Positions 11,685-20,128 of a stretch of DNA of 64,000 bases are shown here, one piece after another; the first letter of the stretch is position 1, and each line of letters opens with the position of its first letter. Both the position numbers and the translations under genes were made by a program. The stretch comes from Candidatus Saccharicenans sp. Its GTDB lineage: Bacteria > Acidobacteriota > Aminicenantia > Aminicenantales > Saccharicenantaceae. The stretch spans positions 62,001-126,000 of the forward strand of contig JAOAIU010000060.1 of assembly GCA_026414545.1 (NCBI GenBank), read 5' to 3'. A model generated the notes under the pieces. It did not search any database and was not told where the DNA came from. It saw nothing but the letters and a program-made list of their open reading frames with translations.

Positions 11685-12486
11685 CGCTCCCCTGGTTGTT
11701 AAGACCTTAACCGGATTCATCAGGGAAGAAACCAGGAAAGCCGGTTTTGACCGGGTCATACTCGGTCTTTCCGGGGGACTGGACTCAACCGTCTGTGCCT
11801 ACCTGGCGGCCAGGGCTCTCGGACCCAAAAAGGTATTGGCCCTGATCATGCCCTACCGCGATCTGGATAAGGAGGGAGTGACTCACGCCCGCCTGGTGGC
11901 CGGCCTGCTGAAGGTCAGGTCCCGAGAGATAGATATTTCCCCACAGATAGATACCTACTTCGCCGCCCTACCCACGGACAATCCGGTACTCAAGGGCAAC
12001 AAGATGGCCCGGGAAAGAATGTCCATCCTGTATGACTTTTCAGCCCGGGAAAAAGCTCTGATCCTGGGAACGAGCAATAAGACCGAACTGCTCATTGGCT
12101 ACGGCACAATTCACGGGGACCTGGCCTGCGGCATCAATCCCATGGGCGACCTGTACAAGACCCAGGTCCGGGAACTCGGCCGCCACCTGAAAATTCCGGA
12201 AGAAATACTGGTCAAAAAGCCCACCGCCGGGCTGTGGCCAGGCCAGACTGACGAGGGAGAAATCGGCCTGACCTACGAAGAGCTGGACCGTATCCTTTAC
12301 CTCCTGGTGGACCGCCGCCAGAAGCCGGATGAGGTAATAAAGGCGGGGTTTGAGAGGAAAAAGGTCCGGCGCATCGTGGAGATGATCAAGAAATCAGAAT
12401 TCAAGAGAAGAATGCCCCCCATAGCCAAGATTTCTACCCGGACAGTCGGCCATGATTTTCTTTATCCCTACGACTGGGATAAATAG
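11674..12486 (+). CDS. nadE: NAD(+) synthetase
   Basis: NadE adenylates the carboxyl of nicotinic acid adenine dinucleotide and amidates it to NAD+, the last step of NAD synthesis. The 270-aa protein has the PP-loop SGGLDS (33-38), LILGTSNKTELLIGYGT and the KKPTAGLWPGQTDE segment typical of this enzyme. It is the short synthetase-only form, but the overlapping upstream amidase suggests that glutamine can be the nitrogen donor. nadD, which makes the NaAD substrate, is about 4 kb away in the ribosomal/obgE operon. Confidence 0.95.
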   Translation: MKINAPLVVKTLTGFIREETRKAGFDRVILGLSGGLDSTVCAYLAARALGPKKVLALIMPYRDLDKEGVTHARLVAGLLKVRSREIDISPQIDTYFAALPTDNPVLKGNKMARERMSILYDFSAREKALILGTSNKTELLIGYGTIHGDLACGINPMGDLYKTQVRELGRHLKIPEEILVKKPTAGLWPGQTDEGEIGLTYEELDRILYLLVDRRQKPDEVIKAGFERKKVRRIVEMIKKSEFKRRMPPIAKISTRTVGHDFLYPYDWDK

Positions 12487-12531
12487 AAACCCCGTCTGGG
12501 ACAGCGGCGGGCTGAGAACGGAAACATACAT

Positions 12532-13209
12532 ATGACACAGAAAGGTTGCCTGTACGTGGTGGGGACTCCAATCGGTAATCTAGAAGACATAACCCTGCGC
12601 GCCATCAGAATCTTAAAAGAAGTAGAAATCATTGCCTGTGAAGATACCAGGCAGACGATAAAGCTCCTTAACACCTACGGGATAAAGAAGCGTCTAATCT
12701 CATACTTTCACCCCAGGGAAAACCAGAAACTGCCGGAAATCCTGTCCTGTCTGGAAGCCGGTCAGGACGTGGCCCTGGTTTCCGATGCCGGGACGCCTGG
12801 CGTTTCCGACCCCGGATTTCCGCTGATAAGGGAAGCAATCCGGAGAAATATAAGGGTAATCCCGATACCCGGACCGAGCGCTCTGACCGCCGCCCTTTCG
12901 GCCTCTGGTCTCCCCACCCACCGGGTTGTTTTTGCCGGGTTCCCTCCGCCCAAGAGGGGCAGCCTAAAAAATTTTCTGGTCAGGCTAGCAGAGGCAGAAG
13001 GAACCCTGGTCTTTTTTCTGCCCATGCGCAAACTGAAGCAGTTCCTGGAAGTGGCTGCAGAAACCCTGGGAGAAAGAGAGGCGGTCCTGGCCAGGGAACT
13101 GACGAAGATACACGAAGAATTTATCAGAGGAACCATAACCACCCTCGGGGAAGCTATAACTGAAGAAAAAAATAAAGGCGAAGCCACCCTTCTAATAAAG
13201 GGAAAATAA
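12532..13209 (+). CDS. rsmI: 16S rRNA (cytidine(1402)-2'-O)-methyltransferase
   Basis: RsmI methylates the 2'-OH of C1402 in the decoding centre of 16S rRNA using SAM. The 225-aa protein begins with the family hallmark VVGTPIGNLEDIT, followed by CEDTR, SDAGTPGVSDPG and IPGPSALTAALSASG, all typical of the tetrapyrrole-methylase fold of RsmI. It is slightly shorter than E. coli RsmI (286 aa) because it lacks the C-terminal extension, as in many other bacteria. It follows nadE by 45 nt. Confidence 0.95.
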   Translation: MTQKGCLYVVGTPIGNLEDITLRAIRILKEVEIIACEDTRQTIKLLNTYGIKKRLISYFHPRENQKLPEILSCLEAGQDVALVSDAGTPGVSDPGFPLIREAIRRNIRVIPIPGPSALTAALSASGLPTHRVVFAGFPPPKRGSLKNFLVRLAEAEGTLVFFLPMRKLKQFLEVAAETLGEREAVLARELTKIHEEFIRGTITTLGEAITEEKNKGEATLLIKGK

Positions 13210-13225
13210 ATTTTTTTAAAAATAC

Positions 13226-13254
13226 TTGACAAAAACATACTCAAAATATATATT
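13226..13254 (+). promoter_or_regulatory. Strong sigma70 promoter of hsp20
   Basis: Perfect -35 TTGACA (13226-13231), 17-nt spacer and TATATT (13249-13254) in an A/T-rich stretch. The leader is about 30 nt and carries AAGGAGGTGA ahead of the ATG. I see no CIRCE repeat or obvious ROSE-type RNA thermometer, so heat regulation is not shown by the sequence. Confidence 0.8.
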
Positions 13255-13290
13255 AATATTGCACTAAACATTTTATAAGGAGGTGAGACC

Positions 13291-13776
13291 ATGGCCATCA
13301 CTAAATGGGATCCTTTCCGGGACATCATGGTGCTGCGCGACCGGATGAATCGGCTGTTTGAGGACCTGGTTTCCTCTCCAAAATTTGAGGAGTCGGACAT
13401 TATCCAGAGTACCTGGTCTCCGGCAGTGGACATTTATGAAACCGAAAACGAGCTGGTCCTGACGGCTGAACTCCCGGGCGTTGACGAGAAGGATGTCGAG
13501 ATCAAGGTCGAGGATAACACCCTGAGCCTTAGAGGCGAGAGAAAATTCGAAAAGGAAACCAGGGAAGAAAATTATCACCGCATAGAGCGGGCCTATGGTT
13601 CTTTCTTCCGGTCTTTCAGCCTGCCTAACTACGTGGACCAGGAGAAGATCAGCGCCGAGTATGAAAACGGCCTGCTCAAAATTCATATGCCTAAGAAAGC
13701 GGAGGTTAAACCCCGCAAGGTCAAGATCGTAAAGCCTCAGGCAGCCGAAAAATCTGGCGAAAAGGCAAGCAAATAA
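13291..13776 (+). CDS. Hsp20/alpha-crystallin family small heat shock protein
   Basis: A 161-aa small heat-shock protein that binds unfolding proteins without ATP. The N-terminus MAITKWDPFRDI with a following LFEDL is typical of bacterial class A Hsp20. The alpha-crystallin domain runs from about 47 (SPAVDIYETENELVL) to 142 and contains AELPGVDEKDVEIKVEDN. The C-terminal anchor lies in a Lys/Pro tail (KKAEVKPRKVKIV). Very good promoter, Shine-Dalgarno and terminator flank it, so it is a strongly expressed single-gene unit. Confidence 0.96.
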   Translation: MAITKWDPFRDIMVLRDRMNRLFEDLVSSPKFEESDIIQSTWSPAVDIYETENELVLTAELPGVDEKDVEIKVEDNTLSLRGERKFEKETREENYHRIERAYGSFFRSFSLPNYVDQEKISAEYENGLLKIHMPKKAEVKPRKVKIVKPQAAEKSGEKASK

Positions 13777-13792
13777 CGGGTCGCCTGTACCG

Positions 13793-13826
13793 AACCCCCG
13801 TCTCCGGACGGGGGTTTTTTATTTTT
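13793..13826 (+). terminator. Rho-independent terminator of hsp20
   Basis: AACCCCCGTC (13793-13802) pairs perfectly with GACGGGGGTT (13807-13816) around a TCCG loop and is followed by a T-rich run. The hairpin lies just beyond the end of convergent comF, but the T-run is on the hsp20 side. Confidence 0.92.
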
Positions 13827-14538
13827 AAACTGCCCTGGCCATGGTCAGGGCCCTTACCTCCCTGGCTCCCGCCCGAAGGAGCTCTCCGGCACACTCTCTA
13901 AGCGTCGACCCGGTGGTGAAAACATCATCAACCAGCAAGGTGATCCGACCGGCTACCTTCCCCGGCTTTCTAACCTCAAAGGCTCCCCTGAGGTTTCTTT
14001 CCCGTTCAGCCGCCTCCAGGGAAACCTGAGCCGGGGTGTTTCGAGCCTTGATCAGGACTCCGGCCAGCATGGGAACGCCACTCAGGTCGGAAAGGGCCCG
14101 ACCCAGGAGCTCGGCCTGGTTGAAACCCCGTTGTTTTTCCCTTTTCCGATGAAGGGGAACCGGCACGATAAGATCCAGCCCGTCAAACAAGCCCTGGGCC
14201 GCAAAATGTCGATAGGCGATTGAGGCCAGGGGCCGGCTGAGTATTTCGCAATCTTTATATTTGAAAAGCAAAATGATTTCCTTTAGCCGTCCAGCGTAGG
14301 GACCGAGCGAGCGATGCCAGGAAAATGGCGGGGATTGTTCCAGGCACTGGCCACAGGAATGGCCGGCAGCTGCCGCCTGCTGATAAAAACGACCACAGAC
14401 CGGGCAGACCGGGCCGCGATGGACCTCCACCCGCTCCAGACAGCAGCCACAGATTACCTTCTCGCCCGGTTCACCCAGAGCCCGGCCACACAACCGGCAG
14501 AAGGAAGGAAAGACGGTTAAGGCCACCGGGTGCATCAT
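13825..14538 (-). CDS. comF: ComF family phosphoribosyltransferase-like protein
   Basis: About 237 aa from the chosen start. The N-terminus is a cysteine-rich zinc-ribbon region (CRLCG, CGCC, CPVCG, CGQC) and the C-terminal half is a PRTase fold with the PRPP-binding LLVDDVFTTGSTLRECA. ComF proteins take part in DNA uptake in competent bacteria, but many bacteria carry them without known competence, so the role here is open. An in-frame ATG at 14610 would extend the protein by 24 basic residues and overlap dksA; I prefer 14538 because the alignable region begins just after it, though no clear Shine-Dalgarno is visible. Last gene of the rlmH-dksA-comF group. Confidence 0.85.
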   Translation of the reverse strand: MMHPVALTVFPSFCRLCGRALGEPGEKVICGCCLERVEVHRGPVCPVCGRFYQQAAAAGHSCGQCLEQSPPFSWHRSLGPYAGRLKEIILLFKYKDCEILSRPLASIAYRHFAAQGLFDGLDLIVPVPLHRKREKQRGFNQAELLGRALSDLSGVPMLAGVLIKARNTPAQVSLEAAERERNLRGAFEVRKPGKVAGRITLLVDDVFTTGSTLRECAGELLRAGAREVRALTMARAV

Positions 14539-14561
14539 CCGGCTAAGCCGAAAGCGCAATT

Positions 14562-14939
14562 TCACCGCCCTTTTGATTCGCCCTCTTTCTTTTCCTGACA
14601 CTCGATGCAATATGGGGCCCAGGGTATGATTTTCAATCTCTTCTTGCTAATTTCTTTATGGCAGACGAGACACAGTCCAAATTCGCTCTTCTGCAGTCTC
14701 TCCAGGGCCTGGTCTATCAGCGACAGCTGTTCCCGTTCGCTGTCGGTCAGCCCCAGCAAGAACTCCTTGGTATACGAAGTTTCGGCCTTGTCCACCAGGT
14801 CCAGAGCCGTATCAGTCTCGATTTCCTTGCTGTCGTTGTAATACTGACTAAGCTTTCTGATGATGCTGTTCTTTTTTTCCAGCAGCAGTTTCTTGAACTC
14901 TTCTTTTTCTTTCTTGCTGAGTTTGGATTTAACCGTCAT
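14562..14939 (-). CDS. DksA/TraR family zinc-finger protein
   Basis: A 125-aa DksA-like protein predicted to enter the RNA polymerase secondary channel. A coiled coil spans about 8-85, with the tip motif DLVDKA (Asp47, Asp50, Ala52) matching the DxxDxA of DksA that is needed for activity with ppGpp. The C-terminus holds a four-cysteine zinc finger (Cys90, Cys93, Cys111, Cys114) with the standard 17-residue gap. A GAGGGGG Shine-Dalgarno precedes the ATG. It lies 11 nt after rlmH. Confidence 0.92.
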   Translation of the reverse strand: MTVKSKLSKKEKEEFKKLLLEKKNSIIRKLSQYYNDSKEIETDTALDLVDKAETSYTKEFLLGLTDSEREQLSLIDQALERLQKSEFGLCLVCHKEISKKRLKIIPWAPYCIECQEKKEGESKGR

Positions 14940-14950
14940 TTAACCCCCTC

Positions 14951-15418
14951 TCATTTCGGATATGAATATCCCTTTATCAGATTCATGGCCCGATAGACCT
15001 GCTCCAGCAGTATTACCCGCGTCAGCTCGTGCGAAAAAGTCAGCGGAGACAGCGATAGCTGGAGGTCGGCTCTTGTCATGAGCTCTGGAGCCAGCCCCAG
15101 GAAGCCACCCACCAGAAACATAATTTTCCCGGCAGAAACCATCGCTTGCTTTTCCAGCAATTTGGCCAGCTGCTCCGAGGTCATCATCTTTCCTTTATCT
15201 GAGAGGCAGATAATATAGCCATCCTTAAGATGTTTTTCAAGCCCCCTGGCCTCCATCTCTAGGACCCGACCTGGCTGGTTTTTTTTCACCCCCCGGGCTT
15301 CGGCCGTTTCGACTATCCTGGCCCGGCAGAAGAACTGCAGCCTGGACAGGAACTCTTCCTGTAGGGCCCGCAGGTGTTGATTCTTAGTTTTACCGGGCCA
15401 TAAAAAAACCAGTTCCAT
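14951..15418 (-). CDS. rlmH: 23S rRNA (pseudouridine(1915)-N3)-methyltransferase
   Basis: RlmH methylates pseudouridine 1915 in helix 69 of 23S rRNA on assembled ribosomes. The 155-aa length fits this SPOUT enzyme. The SAM-binding knot region reads FLVGGFLGLAPEL, and the C-terminus has the characteristic SLSPLTFSHELTRVILLEQVYRA helix. The ending KGYSYPK differs from the more usual G-x-PYHK. There is no Shine-Dalgarno, and a promoter ends about 14 nt before the ATG, so the leader is very short. Pairing next to rsfS is common in bacteria. Confidence 0.92.
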   Translation of the reverse strand: MELVFLWPGKTKNQHLRALQEEFLSRLQFFCRARIVETAEARGVKKNQPGRVLEMEARGLEKHLKDGYIICLSDKGKMMTSEQLAKLLEKQAMVSAGKIMFLVGGFLGLAPELMTRADLQLSLSPLTFSHELTRVILLEQVYRAMNLIKGYSYPK

Positions 15419-15432
15419 CAGAAACGGGATTT

Positions 15433-15461
15433 AATTAAATAGATTACGGCCAAAAAGTCAA
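15433..15461 (-). promoter_or_regulatory. Candidate promoter of rlmH-dksA-comF
   Basis: On the minus strand, TTGACT (complement of 15456-15461), a 17-nt spacer and TTAATT (complement of 15433-15438) precede rlmH. The predicted start of transcription is only about 7 nt from the ATG. Confidence 0.45.
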
Positions 15462-15487
15462 GCTATTTTTACAGGATTCTTTCTGGC

Positions 15488-15865
15488 TCAGTAATCCAGC
15501 CTGGGAGCGTCGGCCCAGAGTTTCTCCAGGGCATAAAAATCCCGGGCCCGGCGGGAGAAAATGTGAACTACAAAGCTGCCATAATCCAGGAGTATCCATT
15601 CGGCAGTTTCCAGGCCTTCGATGCCAAAAGGTTTTATTTTTTCCCCGGCCAGTTCTTCCTCAATGCTCTCGTATATGGCCACGTTCTGGCGGGAAGAGTT
15701 GCCATGCATGATGATGAAAAAATCGGTGAAACTGGTTAATTCCCTCAGGTCTAGGACACACAGGCCCTCGGCCTTCTTGGCCAGGGCAGCCTTGACCGAA
15801 AGTCTGACTTCCCTGGGCAGAGTTCTTTTGGTGAATTTTTTTGGTCTCTCTTGGGTTTCAGCCAT
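15488..15865 (-). CDS. rsfS: Ribosomal silencing factor RsfS
   Basis: RsfS (Iojap/RsfA) binds ribosomal protein L14 and blocks subunit joining when nutrients are scarce. The 125-aa protein shows VLDLRELTSFTDFFIIMHGNS-type core, EWILLDYGSFVVHIF and the hallmark ending FYALEKLWADAPRLDY. It has a basic N-terminal extension of about 20 residues. A GAGGGG Shine-Dalgarno precedes the ATG. It sits directly after nadD, the usual arrangement. Confidence 0.96.
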   Translation of the reverse strand: MAETQERPKKFTKRTLPREVRLSVKAALAKKAEGLCVLDLRELTSFTDFFIIMHGNSSRQNVAIYESIEEELAGEKIKPFGIEGLETAEWILLDYGSFVVHIFSRRARDFYALEKLWADAPRLDY

Positions 15866-15872
15866 TTTCCCC

Positions 15873-16523
15873 TCAGCGATAAAGTTTATATTTCTCGATG
15901 TACCGTTCCACCCCCGGCGGCACCAGACCGGTAATTGGCAATCCGGCCTTCAACCGCTTCCTGATCTCGGTGGATGAGATATCCGGGGTTGAGGCCTCCA
16001 GCAGAAAGAGGCTGCCCGGCAACAGCTTCTCGGTTTTCAGGACAGACCGGCGGCCAGGGACCAGAATGGCAGCAGGCTTAATTCTTTCTATCACTTTCTG
16101 CAAAGATTTTATCCCGAAGCCGGGCCGGCTGACAACAATAAAAGAACATTCCCGTAGCAACTGGTCATAATCTTTCCAGGTCTCAATCTCCAGGAAAGCA
16201 TCGGTCCCGACGATGAAAAAAAATTGGTCTTCAGGCCGGGAACGCTTCAGCTTTCTAAGGGTAACTATGGAATAAGAGCGACCCGGGCGGCGAGCCTCCA
16301 CCTCTGAAACCATAAAAGCCGGGTGAGACCGGCAGGCTATTTCCACCATTTTGAGGCGGTGTCTGACCGGGACCACCTCTACCGAATCCTTGTGCGGAGG
16401 GATGTAGGAGGGGATGAACAGAATCCTGTCCAGCGGTAGACGGTTGATGACCTCTTCCGCCACTTTCAGGTGTCCGAGATGGACAGGATTAAAAGTGCCG
16501 CCGAACAAGCCGGTCAGAGCCAT
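15873..16523 (-). CDS. nadD: Nicotinate-nucleotide adenylyltransferase
   Basis: NadD converts nicotinate mononucleotide and ATP to NaAD, the substrate of NadE. The 216-aa protein begins with GLFGGTFNPVHLGHL, including the nucleotidyltransferase HxGH motif (His15, His18), has FFIVGTDAFLEIETW in the middle and ends with the second motif ISSTEIRKRL. It follows obgE by 3 nt, and its AAGGAA Shine-Dalgarno lies at the end of obgE, so the genes are translationally linked. Confidence 0.96.
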   Translation of the reverse strand: MALTGLFGGTFNPVHLGHLKVAEEVINRLPLDRILFIPSYIPPHKDSVEVVPVRHRLKMVEIACRSHPAFMVSEVEARRPGRSYSIVTLRKLKRSRPEDQFFFIVGTDAFLEIETWKDYDQLLRECSFIVVSRPGFGIKSLQKVIERIKPAAILVPGRRSVLKTEKLLPGSLFLLEASTPDISSTEIRKRLKAGLPITGLVPPGVERYIEKYKLYR

Positions 16524-16526
16524 AGT

Positions 16527-17582
16527 CTATTCCTTTTTACTTTCTTCCCTTTCGGCCACCAGGCCATGGTCCCGCTCTGATTTCATTTCCGCTAGAAGCC
16601 CGGCCAGCAGGTTGACCAGGTCTCTGAGACCCTCGCCGGTCAGGGCGGAGATGGCCAGGAAGGGTTTTTTCTCTCTGGCCGCCAGCCTCCTTACGGCCAC
16701 CAGCCTCTTTCTATCCTCGCCCAGCAGGTCAATCTTGTTGGCCACAATAACCTGCTTTCTCTCACTCAGTTCCGGATTGAAGGCCTTCAGTTCAGACTGG
16801 ATGACGCGGTAATCCTTGACCGGGTCACGACCGCTCAGCGGGGAGACATCGACCAGGTGCACCAGGATTCTGGTCCTCTCTATGTGCCTCAGGAACTGAA
16901 TTCCAAGTCCGTGTCCCTCGTGGGCCCCCTCTATAAGCCCGGGGATATCGGCCACCACGAAACTCCTCTCCTCATCCACGTCAACCACCCCCAGGTTCGG
17001 AGTCAGGGTGGTAAAGGGATAATCAGCTATTTCCGGCCTGGCTGCTGAAATTTTGGAAATCAGGGTGGACTTGCCGGTGTTGGGAAAGCCCACCAGCCCG
17101 ACATCGGCGATCAATTTTAATTCCAGTATAAGTTCTTTTTCTTCCCCTGGTCGGCCCTTCTCAAATTCCCGCGGTGCCTGATGAGTTGGAGTGGCAAAAG
17201 AAGCGTTCCCGCGACCGCCGCGGCCGCCCCTGGCTGCCAGATAAATTTCGCCCGGTTTCAAGAAATCGTGCAGGACCTGCCCGGTGGCAGCGTCCTTGAC
17301 CATGGTTCCAACCGGAACCTTAAGGTAAAGGTCACGACCTCTCTTGCCCTGTTTGTTTGAACCCTGGCCCGGAGCTCCCTTCTTGGCCTTGTTGATGGGA
17401 TGGTATCTGAAATAGGACAGGGTATTGAGGTTGGGGTCGCTAACCAGGTAAATATTCCCTCCGTCGCCACCCCGGCCTCCATCTGGTCCACCTTTCGGAA
17501 CCCGGTATTCCCGCCGGAAGCTGACGCAACCATCCCCGCCTTTTCCGGCAATCAGAATTACACGGACCTGGTCAACGAACAA
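16527..17582 (-). CDS. obgE: Obg family GTPase
   Basis: ObgE/CgtA is an essential GTPase of 50S assembly and the stress response. Residues 1-158 form the glycine-rich Obg fold ([20 protein letters not shown]), followed by the G domain with P-loop [10 protein letters not shown] (163-172), [16 protein letters not shown] and NKID. The 351-aa length means the optional C-terminal OCT domain is essentially absent. The start codon is TTG, preceded by AGGTGG. It lies downstream of rplU and rpmA, the classical order. Confidence 0.97.
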   Translation of the reverse strand: MFVDQVRVILIAGKGGDGCVSFRREYRVPKGGPDGGRGGDGGNIYLVSDPNLNTLSYFRYHPINKAKKGAPGQGSNKQGKRGRDLYLKVPVGTMVKDAATGQVLHDFLKPGEIYLAARGGRGGRGNASFATPTHQAPREFEKGRPGEEKELILELKLIADVGLVGFPNTGKSTLISKISAARPEIADYPFTTLTPNLGVVDVDEERSFVVADIPGLIEGAHEGHGLGIQFLRHIERTRILVHLVDVSPLSGRDPVKDYRVIQSELKAFNPELSERKQVIVANKIDLLGEDRKRLVAVRRLAAREKKPFLAISALTGEGLRDLVNLLAGLLAEMKSERDHGLVAEREESKKE

Positions 17583-17686
17583 TTTACCACCTGTCTGGAA
17601 AAAAACCGGTCAATCTAACCGTGAGGACAGAAGTTCTGGCGGAAAATATGGTTCCAACAAAGGCGACAGCGGGAACCGGTCCCATC

Positions 17687-17956
17687 TTAGGAGGCTGTCC
17701 CGGTTGACTCCTCCAGGGGAATTACCGAGACATACTTGCCCATCCTTCCTTTATCTTCAAACCTGACCACCCCGGTGACCAGGGCAAAAAGAGTGTCATC
17801 GCTTCCCCGGCCGACATTCATGCCCGGCCGGAAAGGGGTCCCCCTCTGGCGCACCAGGATCGAGCCCGCCTTGACCAGCTGGCCACCGAACCTTTTCACG
17901 CCCAGACGCTTGGGGTTTGAATCTCGGCCGTTTACTCCTGACCGTTTATGAGCCAT
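17687..17956 (-). CDS. rpmA: 50S ribosomal protein L27
   Basis: L27 reaches the peptidyl-transferase centre with its N-terminus. The 89-aa protein begins [25 protein letters not shown], and the body IVRQRGT-like segment and [11 protein letters not shown] match the family. An ATG two codons upstream would add Met-Thr, but from 17956 the Shine-Dalgarno AAGGAG is 8 nt away, whereas for the upstream ATG it is about 2 nt, so the shorter form is right. No N-terminal cleavable extension of the Firmicutes type is present. Confidence 0.96.
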   Translation of the reverse strand: MAHKRSGVNGRDSNPKRLGVKRFGGQLVKAGSILVRQRGTPFRPGMNVGRGSDDTLFALVTGVVRFEDKGRMGKYVSVIPLEESTGTAS

Positions 17957-17958
17957 GG

Positions 17959-18435
17959 TCATTTCTCCTTGGATTTGCTGGTTGTTTCTTTCTTAGCAGT
18001 TTTCCGGGCAGCTGGAGCTTCCTTGCCAGTAGCTGGTTTTTCTGCCTCAGTGGTTGTTTCCTTTTTCCTGGTCTTCCTGGGGGCCGGTTCGGCGGCGGGT
18101 TTTTCGCCTTCAACCGCCTGCCCTTCGGGATAAATTCCGGAAATTCTGACCTTGGTCAGTAATTGACGATGCCCCTTTTTGCGACGGTAACCCTTGCGCC
18201 TTTTCTTCTTGAAAACGATTACTTTTTCGTCCTTATAATCTTCCAGGACTTCAGCCGCTACCCGGGCCTTCTCCAGATAAGGTGTCCCGACCTGGACCTG
18301 CTCGCCGTCTTCCAGCAGTAGAACCTGGTCAAAATGAACGACCTGTCCCTTTTCTGCTTCGAGTTTCTCGACGGAAAGGATATCACCTTCTTTAACTCGA
18401 TACTGTTTTCCGCCTGTCTTGATTACCGCAAACAT
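17959..18435 (-). CDS. rplU: 50S ribosomal protein L21 with extended C-terminal tail
   Basis: L21 binds 23S rRNA. Residues 1-102 are a normal L21 ([43 protein letters not shown]). Beyond this are about 55 extra residues rich in Lys, Glu, Ala, Thr and Pro that should be disordered. The standard length is near 103 aa, so the 158-aa product is unusual. The coding frame is closed by a TGA that overlaps the region just upstream of rpmA. The gene has its own strong promoter and a GGAAGG Shine-Dalgarno and heads the rplU-rpmA-obgE-nadD-rsfS operon. Confidence 0.95.
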   Translation of the reverse strand: MFAVIKTGGKQYRVKEGDILSVEKLEAEKGQVVHFDQVLLLEDGEQVQVGTPYLEKARVAAEVLEDYKDEKVIVFKKKRRKGYRRKKGHRQLLTKVRISGIYPEGQAVEGEKPAAEPAPRKTRKKETTTEAEKPATGKEAPAARKTAKKETTSKSKEK

Positions 18436-18473
18436 TGGATTTCACCTTCCAGGGAGATAAAAGTTGGAGCTTA

Positions 18474-18502
18474 AATTTAACATATATGGCTATTTATGTC
18501 AA
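18474..18502 (-). promoter_or_regulatory. Promoter of the rplU operon
   Basis: Minus-strand TTGACA (complement of 18497-18502), 17-nt spacer and TAAATT (complement of 18474-18479). Transcription should begin near 18467, giving a leader of about 30 nt. In the rest of the 18436-18709 gap I see only the tRNA-Val promoter described separately. Confidence 0.8.
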
Positions 18503-18664
18503 CCTCACCCGACAACGGCCGGACCGCCCCCGGTCAGCTTTCTTCCAGGTCGCAGCCGGGTAATTTAAGCAGGCCAGAAAATAGAACGATGGAAGACATA
18601 ATTTATTCCGAGTTTGCGGTATAAACCCAGTCAGGCCACCCCGGCTGGAATCCGTCTCTCATTC

Positions 18665-18693
18665 TTGACAATCCGGTTTCTTTCCCTTAAGTT
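18665..18693 (+). promoter_or_regulatory. Candidate promoter of tRNA-Val(UAC)
   Basis: A perfect -35 TTGACA (18665-18670) is followed after 17 nt by TAAGTT (18688-18693), a mediocre -10. Transcription would start roughly 10 nt before the tRNA, a suitable distance. Confidence 0.45.
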
Positions 18694-18709
18694 AATGTTT
18701 AGGAAACCA

Positions 18710-18784
18710 GGGCGGTTAGCTCAGGGGCAGAGTGTCGGTCTTACAAACCGGAGGTCACTGGTTCGAACCCAGTACCGCCCACCA
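18710..18784 (+). tRNA. tRNA-Val (anticodon UAC), CCA encoded
   Basis: The sequence folds as a complete cloverleaf: acceptor GGGCGGT/ACCGCCC, D-arm GCTC/GAGT, anticodon stem TCGGT/ACCGG with loop CTTACAA (anticodon TAC), and T-arm ACTGG-TTCGAAC-CCAGT. Discriminator A is followed by an encoded CCA (18782-18784). A GCCCT/AGGGC hairpin is possible just downstream. Confidence 0.95.
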
Positions 18785-18823
18785 TCGCCCTGCTTCCTGA
18801 AAAAGGGCAATAAAGGAAGGGGG

Positions 18824-20101
18824 ATGAAAGGCAAAAGGGTTCTGCTGGTAGAAGATGAACTGCTGATAGCCCGCCATATCGAACAGATGGTCAAAAACCT
18901 GGGTTACCAGGTGGAAGGAGTGGTGGAAAGCGGCGAGCGCGCCCTCCAGGTGGCTGGCGAGAAATTGCCGGACCTAGTCCTGATGGATATCAGGTTGAAG
19001 GGGCAGATTGACGGAATCGAGGCCGCCACCAGGATCTGGAAACTATATTCCATCCCGATAGTCTACCTCACTGCCTACACCGACGAGGACACTCTGATCA
19101 AGGCCACCCTGGCTGAGCCCTTCGGCTACCTGATCAAGCCCTTCGATGAAAAAGAACTGCTGGTGGCCATAGAGCTGGCTTTTTATAAACACCAGGTGGA
19201 TATGGAAAACAAGGAAAAGAGGCGCTGGCTGAACGCCATACTTTCCAGCATAACAGATGGACTGATTTCCACCGACCCGGAAGGACTGATTAATTTTATC
19301 AACCCTGTGGCCGAAAAGCTCCTCGGAAAAAGTTCCGAGGTTGTGGTCGGCCAGCCGCTGGAAAAGATTTTTATGATCCAGGAAGGACCCGCCGGAAGGA
19401 CTTCTGGCCTGAATCTGGAATGGCTGGCTTCGGGCTTCGCCGCCGACCAGGATTTCTACCTGCTGAGAGGGGAAGAACGGTTGCCGGTGGAGCTGCGCGG
19501 CTCCCTGATATGGGACGAAGCCGGACAGGTTGTTGGTTCGGTGCTGGTTTTCCGTGATATTACTCAGAGAAAGCTCCAGGAGGAGCGCCTCAATTATCTG
19601 GCCATCCACGATGCCCTGACCGACCTGCCCAACCGCCTGCTGTTCAACGACCGGTTAAAAATCGGCCTGGAGCAGGCCAGGCGGAGAAACTTGAAGCTCG
19701 GGGTAATCATGCTCGACCTGGATTTTTTCAAGGTCATCAACGACACCTACGGTCATTCCTTTGGCGACCTGGTGCTCATAGAAGCGGGGAGAATATTGAA
19801 GCAGCTCACCAGGAAGACAGACACTGTGGCTCGTTTCGGCGGGGACGAATTCACCATCCTGCTGGGAGAACTTCACACCGAGGCCACTGGACTCCAGATT
19901 GCGGAGAGAATTGTCCAGGCCTTTAATCTGCCGATGACGGTCGATAACAGAAAACTGGTGATAACGGCCAGCCTGGGTCTGGCCATCTTCCCCGACCACG
20001 GGCAGGAGCCAGAGGAACTGTTAAAGCGCGCCGACCTGGCCCTGTATGCAGCCAAGGATGCCGGGCGCAACCAGGTCCGGCTCTATTCCGAAAAGATCTA
20101 A
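18824..20101 (+). CDS. Response regulator with REC, PAS and GGDEF domains (diguanylate cyclase)
   Basis: A 425-aa signalling protein. REC domain (5-120): acidic pair Glu10/Asp11, phosphoacceptor Asp55 in LVLMDIRLKG, Thr83 and Lys105 in YLIKPF. PAS domain (about 135-255): AILSSITDGLISTDPEG with NPVAEKLLG, ending in VFRDITQRK. GGDEF domain (265-425): ARFGGDEF with the full active motif, so it should make c-di-GMP from GTP. Five residues upstream is RKTD, an RxxD inhibitory I-site, so product feedback is likely. The ATG at 18824 follows GGAAGGGGG and begins exactly at the REC domain; the open frame upstream crosses the tRNA and is not coding. It starts the three-gene signalling cluster. Confidence 0.94.
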   Translation: MKGKRVLLVEDELLIARHIEQMVKNLGYQVEGVVESGERALQVAGEKLPDLVLMDIRLKGQIDGIEAATRIWKLYSIPIVYLTAYTDEDTLIKATLAEPFGYLIKPFDEKELLVAIELAFYKHQVDMENKEKRRWLNAILSSITDGLISTDPEGLINFINPVAEKLLGKSSEVVVGQPLEKIFMIQEGPAGRTSGLNLEWLASGFAADQDFYLLRGEERLPVELRGSLIWDEAGQVVGSVLVFRDITQRKLQEERLNYLAIHDALTDLPNRLLFNDRLKIGLEQARRRNLKLGVIMLDLDFFKVINDTYGHSFGDLVLIEAGRILKQLTRKTDTVARFGGDEFTILLGELHTEATGLQIAERIVQAFNLPMTVDNRKLVITASLGLAIFPDHGQEPEELLKRADLALYAAKDAGRNQVRLYSEKI

Positions 20102-20128
20102 GAAGCAGCCCGCCAGCATAAAAAAAAT

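Noticed and set aside
18614-18823. An N-terminal extension of the GGDEF protein beginning at 18614
   Set aside because: The open frame passes through the tRNA-Val gene; the ATG at 18824 has a strong Shine-Dalgarno and begins the REC domain.
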